Of a stretch of 18,727 nucleotides of DNA, positions 6,414 through 16,200 are shown piece by piece. Below the pieces are notes generated by a model. That model had not been told where the DNA came from, did no database searches, and saw only the letters and a list, made by a program, of their open reading frames with translations. The DNA is from Bacteroidota bacterium (GTDB lineage Bacteria; Bacteroidota; Bacteroidia; Flavobacteriales; Weeksellaceae): positions 1-18,727 of the forward strand of contig JAEWYW010000022.1 in NCBI GenBank assembly GCA_023458535.1, given 5' to 3'. Each line of letters starts with the position of its first letter. Position 1 is the stretch's first letter. Made by a program: the position numbers and the translations under genes.

Positions 6414-7265
6414 ATGGTTGCAATTGTTGATGCTGGATCTACAAAATGCGATTGGGTGATTTTGGACGACTTTAAAAAAGTTTTCCTGAAAACCGAAACA
6501 ATAGGTTTTAATCCCAATATAATTAATCCCGAACTTATCGTTCCTGAAATTCAGAAGAATACCAGCTTGGTATCCACTAAAAACTCCATTAAAAAGGTGT
6601 TTTTTTATGGTTCTGGCTGTGGCGTTCCCGAAAACAGGGCGGTAGTAGAAAAAGAACTTCAAAAATTTTTTACCCAGGCAGAGATTGCAGTAAAGGAAGA
6701 TCTTACTGCCGCTGCTTATGCAGCTTATAATGGCAAGCCAGCCATCGTTTGCATCCTTGGTACTGGTTCTAATTCCTGTTATTTCGATGGTGAGAATCTC
6801 AAGATTGAATTACCTTCCTTAGGATTTTTACTAGGCGATGAAGGCAGCGGAAGTTCCATCGGAAAACAGTTGGTGCGAAGGTATTTTATGAAAAAACTTC
6901 CAGATGATCTTCGTCAGGCTTTTGAAGACAAGTACCAGCTTACCATTGATGTTGCGCTGAAAAATATGTATCATAATCCTAGAGCCAACGCTTATCTAGC
7001 AGATTTTAACAAATTTGTGGTCGAGCACAAATCTCATCCCTATTTTCAGAATATGGTTTTTGATGAAATGAAAAATTTCTTCGATTACCAGGTACTTCCT
7101 TATCCCGAAGCAAAAGAAGCAGAAATCAATTTCATAGGTTCTATTGCTTATTATTACGAAAATATCTTGCGGTCAGCAGCCGCGGAATTAAACCTTAAAA
7201 TGGGTTCTGTAGTGCAGAAACCTATCGAGAGTTTAGTAAATTATCACATTAAATATATATTGTAA
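6414..7265 (+). CDS. BadF/BadG/BcrA/BcrD-type ATPase, N-acetylglucosamine kinase-like
   Basis: The protein has 283 residues of the sugar kinase/Hsp70/actin fold. Phosphate-1 loop: DAGSTKCDWVI (6-16). Asp96 in KEDLTAAAYAAY is the likely catalytic base. Phosphate-2 loop: CILGTGSNS (113-121). The conserved GDEGSGSSIGK (141-151) is characteristic of the BadF/GlcNAc kinase family. Length and motifs match N-acetylglucosamine kinases rather than the 2-hydroxyacyl-CoA dehydratase activators, which carry Fe-S cysteines not seen here. Likely role: ATP-dependent phosphorylation of an amino sugar such as GlcNAc salvaged from the cell wall. The malic enzyme gene begins 11 bases after the stop, so they are probably co-transcribed. 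No GlcNAc-6-phosphate deacetylase or other amino-sugar gene is nearby, so the substrate is inferred from the family only. Confidence 0.85.
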   Translation: MVAIVDAGSTKCDWVILDDFKKVFLKTETIGFNPNIINPELIVPEIQKNTSLVSTKNSIKKVFFYGSGCGVPENRAVVEKELQKFFTQAEIAVKEDLTAAAYAAYNGKPAIVCILGTGSNSCYFDGENLKIELPSLGFLLGDEGSGSSIGKQLVRRYFMKKLPDDLRQAFEDKYQLTIDVALKNMYHNPRANAYLADFNKFVVEHKSHPYFQNMVFDEMKNFFDYQVLPYPEAKEAEINFIGSIAYYYENILRSAAAELNLKMGSVVQKPIESLVNYHIKYIL

Positions 7266-7276
7266 AAAAATATTAC

Positions 7277-9571
7277 ATGACGAACAATACACATCGCGAC
7301 GAGAAAAATTTTAATCAAGCCGCGTTAGATTATCATAAAAACGAACCAAAAGGTAAGATTGAAGTTATTCCATCTAAACCGCACTCTTCACAAAGAGATT
7401 TATCACTTGCTTATTCCCCTGGTGTTGCTATACCTTGCATGGAAATACATGAAAAGCCAGAAACAGTTTACGATTATACAGGAAAGGGCAATTTAGTGGC
7501 AGTGATCTCTAACGGTACCGCTGTCCTCGGTCTGGGAGATATCGGAGCCGAAGCATCCAAGCCAGTAATGGAAGGCAAGGGTTTATTATTTAAAATTTTT
7601 GCAGACATCAATGTTTTTGATATCGAAATCAACGAAAAAGATCCTGATAAATTCATCGAAATTGTAAAAGGTATTGCACCCACTTTTGGAGGAATCAACC
7701 TTGAAGATATTAAAGCGCCAGAAGCGTTCTATATTGAACAAAAATTAAAGCAGGAATTGAATATTCCTTTAATGCATGACGATCAGCATGGTACGGCTAT
7801 CATCTCTGCAGCAGCGCTTATCAACTCTTTGCAGATTGCGGGTAAAAATATCCAAGATGTAAAAATGGTAGTGAACGGCGCAGGAGCCGCAGCTATTGCG
7901 TGTACGAAATTGTATATTGCACTGGGTCTGAAGAAAGAAAATGTTTTAATGTGCGACAGTAAAGGCGTTATCAATCATAAAAGAAATAATCTCACTCCCG
8001 AAAAATTAGATTTTGTATCTCAAACTGATATTGAAACATTGGAAGAAGCAGTGGTAGGAACTGATGTTTTTGTTGGTTTATCCAAAGGAAATGTGATGAC
8101 TCCTGAGATGTTACTATCCATGAACGAAAATCCTATTGTTTTTGCATTGGCAAATCCAGATCCTGAAATAAGTTATGATCTTGCCGTAGAAACAAGAAGC
8201 GACGTTATTATGGCGACGGGTAGAAGCGATTATCCTAATCAGGTAAATAACGTTTTAGGTTTCCCGTATATTTTTAGAGGCGCATTAGATGTTCAGGCGA
8301 GAGGTATTAATGAAGAAATGAAGCTCGCAGCAGTAAAAGCGATTGCCGACTTGGCTAAGGAACCTGTTCCTGAGGCGGTAATCTTGGCCTATAATGTTCA
8401 GCATTTAAGATTTGGGAGAGAATATTTTATTCCAAAACCTTTTGACAGCAGATTAATTGCTAAAGTATCGAGCGCTGTGGCGAAAGCTGCAATGGAAAGT
8501 GGTATTGCAGGCAAGTCTATTGAAGATTTTCAGGAATATGAAAATCAATTGATTGACAGAATGAGCAAGGATGACAAATTGGTGAGAATGATGCAAAACA
8601 GAGCCAAGTCCAACCCAAAAAGAGTTACGCTTGGCAATGCAGAAGAATACAATGTGCTTAAAGCTGCTCAGATTCTTTATGAAGAGGGTATTGCAAAACC
8701 TATTTTGTTGGGTGAGAAAAAATTCATCAAAGAACAAATGGAGCGTTACGGGATTAATTTAGATGTTCCTATTATCGATCCTATGGATGATGATCAAGAA
8801 GAGAATAGAAAAAAATATAGAGAAACCCTTTGGAAACTTCGTCAGCGTAAAGGCATGAACGAATACAAAGCTAAAAGGTATGTGCGCCAAAGAGATTATT
8901 TCGGTCCGTTGATGTTAAAACATGGCGATACAGATGCGCTAATTGTTGGTTTTTCTAAAAATTATACTTCGGTTTTAAGACCTGTTTTGGAGATTATTGG
9001 TAGAGATAAAGGTGTTGATAAAGTTGCTGCAATGATGATGATTTTATCCGATAAGAAGCCTATCTTCTTTGCAGATACCTCTATCAACAATAATCCAACA
9101 GCAGACGATTTGGTGAATATTGCAAAAATGTCTGAGTTTACTGTAAAATCTTTTGCCATAGAACCACGGATAGCGATGCTTTCCTTTGAAAATTTTGCTG
9201 GTATTTCCGAAACCTCTAAGAAGGTTGCTAAAGCGGTTAACATCTTGCATGAGAAATATCCTCAAATGATTGTAGACGGTGAAATTCAACCAGATTTTGC
9301 CATGAATGCAGATCATTTAAGTGATTATCCATTCTCTAAGTTGGGATCTACACCTGCCAATACATTCATATTCCCGAATTTGGAAAGTGCCAATCTTTCA
9401 TACAAAATCATCAGAGGTATGAAAGTAGCTCAGGTGATTGGACCTATTTTAATGGGACTTAATCAACCTGTTCATGTTTTACAGATGCGTTCAAGTGTAG
9501 ATGAAATTGTAAATTTAGCAACAGTTGCGGTATTAGATGCTCAGAGAAGAGAAGGAAAATCAAAATCTTAG
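7277..9571 (+). CDS. maeB: NADP-dependent malic enzyme with C-terminal phosphotransacetylase-like domain
   Basis: The protein has 764 residues, the usual length of the MaeB fusion. The malic enzyme domain (about 1-430) shows SLAYSPGVAIPC with the catalytic Tyr46, GDIGAEASKPVMEGK with Lys101 at its end, NLEDI (141-145) and HDDQHGTA (167-173) with metal-binding acidic residues, and a Rossmann loop GAGAAA at 201-206. Residues about 440-764 form a phosphate acetyltransferase-like domain, which in MaeB enzymes is generally not an active Pta but serves in oligomerisation and regulation by acetyl-CoA. Reaction: oxidative decarboxylation of L-malate to pyruvate in the cytoplasm, supplying NADPH. NADP preference is inferred from the fused architecture. 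It lies 11 bases after the sugar kinase and ends at a strong terminator. Confidence 0.96.
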   Translation: MTNNTHRDEKNFNQAALDYHKNEPKGKIEVIPSKPHSSQRDLSLAYSPGVAIPCMEIHEKPETVYDYTGKGNLVAVISNGTAVLGLGDIGAEASKPVMEGKGLLFKIFADINVFDIEINEKDPDKFIEIVKGIAPTFGGINLEDIKAPEAFYIEQKLKQELNIPLMHDDQHGTAIISAAALINSLQIAGKNIQDVKMVVNGAGAAAIACTKLYIALGLKKENVLMCDSKGVINHKRNNLTPEKLDFVSQTDIETLEEAVVGTDVFVGLSKGNVMTPEMLLSMNENPIVFALANPDPEISYDLAVETRSDVIMATGRSDYPNQVNNVLGFPYIFRGALDVQARGINEEMKLAAVKAIADLAKEPVPEAVILAYNVQHLRFGREYFIPKPFDSRLIAKVSSAVAKAAMESGIAGKSIEDFQEYENQLIDRMSKDDKLVRMMQNRAKSNPKRVTLGNAEEYNVLKAAQILYEEGIAKPILLGEKKFIKEQMERYGINLDVPIIDPMDDDQEENRKKYRETLWKLRQRKGMNEYKAKRYVRQRDYFGPLMLKHGDTDALIVGFSKNYTSVLRPVLEIIGRDKGVDKVAAMMMILSDKKPIFFADTSINNNPTADDLVNIAKMSEFTVKSFAIEPRIAMLSFENFAGISETSKKVAKAVNILHEKYPQMIVDGEIQPDFAMNADHLSDYPFSKLGSTPANTFIFPNLESANLSYKIIRGMKVAQVIGPILMGLNQPVHVLQMRSSVDEIVNLATVAVLDAQRREGKSKS

Positions 9572-9590
9572 TGAGTTTATTTATAAATTG

Positions 9591-9620
9591 AAAGTCCAGC
9601 CATTTGGTTGGACTTTTTTT
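9591..9620 (+). terminator. Rho-independent terminator after maeB
   Basis: An 11-bp stem, AAAGTCCAGCC (9591-9601) with GGTTGGACTTT (9606-9616) and one G-U pair, a 4-base loop, and a T-tract to 9620. It starts 20 bases after the maeB stop and separates that unit from ruvA. Confidence 0.93.
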
Positions 9621-9635
9621 GTATGAATAAATCTC

Positions 9636-9643
9636 TATATTTG
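9636..9643 (+). promoter_or_regulatory. -7 promoter element of the ruvA-sprA unit
   Basis: TATATTTG is a full match to TAnnTTTG, 14 bases before the ruvA ATG. The expected -33 position falls in the T-tract of the maeB terminator (TTTT at 9614-9617, 18-base spacing), so terminator and promoter appear to share bases. Confidence 0.6.
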
Positions 9644-9657
9644 GCAAAAAAACAATC

Positions 9658-10242
9658 ATGATATTTTCTCTACAAGGAATTGTTCAAGAACTTACGCCCA
9701 CCTATGCGGTCATCAATGTCGGCGGAGTAGGGTATTATGTTGGTATCAGTCTTCAAACCTCAGAAAAATTAGTTCTTAATAAAGAAACTTTCCTGTTCAT
9801 TCAGCAGATCATCAGGGAAGATGCACATTTGCTATTTGGCTTTAACACTCGTTTAGAAAAAGACATGTTTAATCTGTTAATTAGCGTTAACGGAGTTGGA
9901 GCAGTTTCAGCCCTTATCTTATTATCATCACTTTCTTTAAATGAAGTCGCTACCGCCATTTTGTCAGGTAACAGCATGCTGCTGCAAAAAGTTAAAGGAG
10001 TGGGTGCAAAAACAGCGGAGAGAATAATTGTAGATTTACGAGACAAAGTCCAAAAATTCAATATTTCAGACGAAAATATTTCTACATTTGTAAATAATAA
10101 AACAAAAGAAGAAGCGTTATCTGCATTAGAAGTTTTAGGAATTGCTAAAAAAATGAGCGAGAAAATTGCAGATCGTATTTTGAAACAGAATCCAGAGGTT
10201 TCTGTGGAAGAATTGGTAAAACAAATCTTAAAAAATATTTAA
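9658..10242 (+). CDS. ruvA: Holliday junction branch migration protein RuvA
   Basis: The protein has 194 residues, normal for RuvA. The N-terminal OB-fold (about 1-62) begins MIFSLQGIVQEL and contains VGGVGYYVGIS. Two helix-hairpin-helix motifs follow in domain II: NGVGAVSALILLSS (about 78-91) and KGVGAKTAERIIVDLRDK (about 113-130), which contact the junction backbone. After a flexible linker, domain III (about 150-194) would bind RuvB. RuvA tetramers hold Holliday junctions for RuvB-driven branch migration and RuvC cleavage in recombination and repair. RuvB and RuvC are not in this window. The sprA start follows 3-6 bases after the stop, in the same frame. Confidence 0.97.
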   Translation: MIFSLQGIVQELTPTYAVINVGGVGYYVGISLQTSEKLVLNKETFLFIQQIIREDAHLLFGFNTRLEKDMFNLLISVNGVGAVSALILLSSLSLNEVATAILSGNSMLLQKVKGVGAKTAERIIVDLRDKVQKFNISDENISTFVNNKTKEEALSALEVLGIAKKMSEKIADRILKQNPEVSVEELVKQILKNI

Positions 10243-10248
10243 CATTTG

Positions 10249-13200
10249 GTGAACAGGACAAGAAAACCCGGCATATATATCATCTTATCATTTTTTTGTG
10301 TTTCAGCGCATTTTTTTGAAGCACAAACCAAGCCAGAAGAGGGATATATCATTAAAAAAGACTACGAACTTCCCGATCCCACACAATATGAAGCCTATTA
10401 TGACATTAAAACAGGCATGTACTATGTGTACCCAAAAATTGGGGGAATTGTAACCGGCACTCCTACGGTAATGTCGCCAGAAGATTATCAGAACTTTATA
10501 ATGGCTCAGCAAGCTAAAGCATATTATAAGGATAAATCTGATAAATACAGTTTAATGTTTCGGAAAGATAAATCTGAAGCTGAAAAACAGGGTTTAATAC
10601 CATCATTATACATCAGAAACAGGCTTTTTGAAAATATTTTTGGCAGTAACAAAATTGAGATCATCCCATCGGGATATGCATCTTTTGATTTTGCTGGACT
10701 CTATCAGAAAATAGATAATCCTATGGTTTTGCCTCAAAATAGAACCAGCTTCACTTTTGATATCAAACAAAAAATTCAGTTAGGATTACTCGGAAAGGTC
10801 GGTGAAAATTTGCAGTTGAAAGCCAATTACGATACCCAGTCTGGGTTTGCATTCGAAAACAGAATGAACTTAGTGTGGCAAGCCAAGGGAACTTGGAAAG
10901 ATTTGCAAACTAAAGGTTTGAATGACCCTACAACTGGTGGAGAAGATAAAAAAATAAAAAGAGTAGAGTTTGGTAACGTGAATATGCCGTTATCTACCAG
11001 CTTAATCCGTGGTTCCGAGTCTCTTTTTGGGGTGAAAACAGAGTTTCAATTAGGAAAAACCTATGGAACTTTAGTCTTATCTCAACAGCAGGGTGAAGCC
11101 AGAAATATCGTAGTGCAAGGCGGAGGTGCAGTAAGCACATTCAAAGTAAATGCGATAGACTACGAGGATAATCAGCACTATTTTGTGGGTCAATATTTTC
11201 TGAATAATTACGACAATTCCTTGCTCAATTATCCACAAATCAACTCTCTCATCAATATTACCCGAATGGAAGTTTGGGTTTTAGATAGAGGAAACTCTAA
11301 CCTTTCTTATCAAAAAAGTATCGTTGGGGTGAGGGATATTGGAGAAGGTGCATCTGGTTATCCTAACAATACACAGAGTGGCGTTTACCAGGCAGTAACC
11401 TCTCAACCGGGTCTGCGTGATGCCAATACTACCTATAATGCATTAAACAATCAGTCACTTCCTAATTCTTCAGGTGCTTTAGAACCTTATCAGGATGGCG
11501 AAAACTTTATATTTAATAGAAAGGCAAGAAGATTAGAGGCAACAGAATTTACCTTTCATCCGCAGTTGGGATATATATCGCTTAATCAGCGACTCAATGA
11601 GGATCAGCTATTGGCTGTATCGTACTCCTACACTGTTAACGGAAGCAATACTGTGTATAAGGTCGGTGAATTTTCGGAGGAAAGCAATGTGTTGGTTACA
11701 AAATTGTTGAAGCCAAACAGCTCTGTTAAAACAACCTCACCAATGTGGAATTTGATGATGAAAAATATCTATTCCATGGATGCAGGGCAGGTGAGCAGGG
11801 ATCAGTTTATATTGAATCTTTATTATCGTGATGCACAAACAGGAGGTAAAGTAAATTATTTACCCAACACACCTGTTCAAAATACCAACTTACTGAAATT
11901 AATGAATTGGGATCGCCTTAATATCAACGGCGATTTGCAATCCAATTCTGATGGCACAACTGGTGACGGTGTGTTCGATTTTACACCAGGAATTACTATT
12001 CGTCCTGATGACGGTAAATTAATCTTCACTAAAACACAACCTTTCGGTAACCATTTGGCGAATGTTTTGGGAAGTAACGATCCTCAGTATGTTTTTAATG
12101 ATTTGTATACACAACAGAAACAGGTTGCAAAGCAGAGCAATCTTGCCCAGCGTTACACCATGGAAGGCCGTTACAAAGGCGCACAAGGGCAAGGTATCAG
12201 TTTGGGTGCAGTAAATGTACCACAAGGATCAGTAAAAGTAACAGCGAATGGCGTTCAGCTCACTGAAGGAGTAGATTACACTGTAGATTACATGACGGGA
12301 ACAGTTACTATTATCAATGAAACTGTTAAACAATCGGGTCAAGCGATTAACATCTCGTTGGAAAATAACTTAACCTTCAACACTCAAAGAAAGAGATTCT
12401 TAGGTTTAAATTTAGAAAGAAGATTTAGTGATAACTTCTTAATAGGCGGAACAGTTGTTAACTATTCTGAATCTCCACTTACACAAAAAGTAAATTACGG
12501 TCAGGAGGCCGTTAATAATACAATGGCGGGTGTTAACTTAATGTATAACAACCAATTGCCATTCCTTACCAGGCTTACAGATAAAATACCGCTTATCAAC
12601 ACAGAAGCTCCATCCAATTTAAATTTCAAAATGGAGGCAGCTTATTTAATGCCTGGTCTTAATAAAGGAACCAACAATCAATCTTATATTGATGATTTTG
12701 AGCAAACAACTTCAAAAATATCTTTAAAAGAACCTGCTGCATGGAGTTTAGCTTCCAAGCCTGAAAAAAATGCTGGCGATCCAGTATTTAACGGAGCAGG
12801 TGCCAATAATGATATTACCAATGGATACGGTAGAGGTTTATTATCGTGGTACAGCATCGACCCAAGGTTCTGGGGTATTGGTGGAAATCCACCTGCAGGG
12901 ATTAATCCTGAAGCTGTTTCCAATCACGCCTCAAGACGTGTTCAATTGTCTGAGATTTACAACAGCCGAGATTTTGTTGCTGGAGAACAGACCTTTACCA
13001 ATACTTTTGATATCTCTTATTATCCGCAGGAAAGAGGACCTTATAACCTCAATCCTAATACAGAAGCTACCCAGCAGAGATGGGCAGGAATCATGAGACC
13101 TGTAAGTGTTACCAACTTCGTTAATTCCAATATTGAATATGTAGAATTTTGGATGATGGATCCTTATGCCGATGGAAATAATCTTGGAGCTGACCCTAAA

Positions 13201-16200
13201 TTATTACTTCAACTAGGGAACGTATCTGAAGATGTTCTAAAAGATGGTTTAATGCAGTATGAAAATGGTTTACCTACACCTAACGCACCATCTACTACAT
13301 CCACCTCTAATTGGGGAACCCAACCTAAGCAGCCACCTATTTTATATGCATTCTCTACCGAAGGGGATGAGAGAAGAATCCAGGATGCAGGATATGATGG
13401 ATTAAACGATCAGCAAGAAGCTCTTAAATTTGGAACTGATTTTGTGAATCCAGTAACGAATGAAATGGATCCAGCGTCTGATAATTTCTTATTTTACTTA
13501 TCTAGTAAATTCACAGGCGCATCAGCGGGATCGCTAATTCAGCGCTATAAATATTTCAGAGGACCAGATGGTAACTCACAAAGCAATTCTTTGGAAGTTT
13601 CTTCTCAGGCTCCAGATTCTGAAGATGTTAATAAAGATTATAACCTCGATCAAAACGAAAACTATAACCAGTACGAAGTTAGTTTAGACAAAACAAATCT
13701 TACATTGGGCAGCAATTATATTGTTGATGAAAAAACAGTAAATGCTCAGTTCCAAAACGGACAAACATCCGATGTTAAATGGTTCCTGTTCAGAATTCCT
13801 GTAAAAGAATATATGGCAGGAATAGGAAATGGTGGTGATGGTGAGCAGGTTTTAAATAATGTAAGATTCGCAAGGCTTTTATTGAAAGGTTTTGATAATA
13901 CCTCTACTTTAAGATTCGCCACAATGGATTTGGTTCGATCTGATTGGAGAACATATACCAGTAAAATTGCCAGTCCAGATGTACCAACTAATCAGGAAGG
14001 TATTGGTGATAGCAATGTTAATCTTGAAGTGGGAAGTGTGAATTTAGAGGAAAACGGTATGAACCAACCTCCTTACGTGCTTCCACCAGGTATAGATAGA
14101 CAGGTTCTTAGTGGAAATGCAGGTGCGCAAAGACAGAATGAGGCTTCCTTATATTTGAAAGCGAAAAACCTTAGAAGTAAGGCAGCTGGTGTTTTCAAAG
14201 ATACTACCTTGGACATGAGAAGGTATAAAAAACTGAAATTATTTGTCCACGCAGAAGACCCAAATCTTAGAGGCGGTGTTGGCAGCGGTTTGGTAGATGA
14301 GCACACCAAATTCTTTATCCGTTTTGGTAGTGATGCAACAGATAATTATTATGAATATGAATCTTCCGTAAGATTCACAGATAAATTGGCTACCACTCCA
14401 CTGGAAATTTGGCCAACCGAAAACGAGGTGGATTTTGACATTCAGAATTTTGTTGATTTAAAAATTAAAAGAGACAAAGCTTTAGGAGGTATCATTACAG
14501 ACAGATATCAGGATCCTGAATTCGGTGATAATTTTAAGAAAATTTACGTCAAAGGACGTCCATCATTAGGCAATGTATCCACCATCATGGTTGGGGTAAG
14601 AAATACCAGTGATAGAGGAAATGTTGCTGGACCAGATGAGGTAATATTGTGGGTGAATGAAATCCGTCTATCGGATATTGACAATAAAGGTGGTTACGCC
14701 GGAAATGCAAGCTTGAATTTTAACTTAGGAGATTTTGCAACCGTCAATACAAGCGCTTCTTATACATCTGTAGGTTTTGGAGACATCAATTCCAGACCTG
14801 CAGAAAGAACACAATCTACACAATCAGCTTTCAATATTAATACTACAGTAAATGTTGATAAATTTCTTCCTGAAAAAACAGGAATGAAAATTCCGGTAAA
14901 TTACTCTTACTCACAAACCATTGAAGATCCTAAGTACAATCCTTTAGATACAGATGTTGAGTTCAGTAAAGCTGCCAATAAAGAAGAACTTAAAAAAATC
15001 GCAAGAACATACACCCAGCAAAGAAGTATTGGTGTAGTAAACATGCATAAAGAAAGGGTAAACACAACTAAACCTACCAAGTTTTATGATGTGGAAAATA
15101 TTTCGGTAACGGCAATGTTTAACGATGATTATTACAGAGATATTTACACCAAGAGAAATCTTCGTCAGTATTTAAGAGGTTACATCGATTATAATTACAC
15201 CTTCAAGCCGTGGGTCATTAAGCCATTCAATAAAATGATCAGCGATACAGCGAAGTCTACAAAATATTTGAGATGGATAAAAGATTTCAATATCAACCCG
15301 GTTCCTACAAGATTCTCTTTCCGTACGGAGATTGACAGAAACTATAATGAGCTGGAGTTTAGAAATATTGAAGCTATTTTAAGTGGTAATCCTGGAAACG
15401 ATTTCGCCGCAATTAAAAATAGGAATTTCTATTTCGGATGGCAATATGGATTAGGATTTGCGTTTACAAAATCATTAAAACTCGAAGTTAATTCTGCAAT
15501 GAGAACTTTGAACGATAATGTGGATGTAAACACCATGGATACCAATTCTATCTTCCAAAATGCATTCAGAGCAGGTCGACCGGTGTTATACAATCATAAA
15601 GTTCAACTGAATTATAAACTACCTTTCCAGCTGATTCCTTATCTTAATTTCTTAGATGCGGAAGTAGGTTATGGAGTTACTTATAACTGGAATGCACGTT
15701 CTACAGCCTTGTTGAATTCACCAAACGGACAAGGAAGCCTCGGATCTATTGGTCAGAACGCAAAAGTTATTCAGGTGAATGGTAGAGCAGATTTCCCATT
15801 GTTATTTAATAGTTTTAAATATTATAAGGATATCAATACCAAGCTCCAGAAACGTAAAGCTGAAATAGATTCCATTAACAATGCGAATACTTTAGCATGG
15901 GAAAAGAAAAAATTCAGATTCAAAAAATATAAGTTTAAGAATAAGCTAACGCCATTGCAAAGTGCTGCTTATCTTTTAACTGCTGTAAAAAATCTAGATG
16001 TTACGTATACACAGAATGAAGGAACGGTTCTTCCTGGTTTGCTTTCTGCTCCAAATTGGTATGGCTACGGACAAACATTAGGCGGACCTACCTATGGTTT
16101 CCTTCTAGGATCTCAGGCTGATATCAGAAGAGAAGTTATGGAAAGAGGCTGGGTGAGCAGCTCCGAATATCTTTTAGATCCTTACATCTATAATATGAAC

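Noticed and set aside
8453..9316. Several minus-strand ORFs of about 90 codons inside maeB
   Set aside because: All are antisense to a well-conserved enzyme gene, with Cys/His/Phe-rich translations typical of reverse-frame reading.
12770..13096. 108-codon plus-strand ORF inside sprA
   Set aside because: It lies wholly within the strongly supported sprA frame and has no family resemblance or start signal; an out-of-frame shadow.
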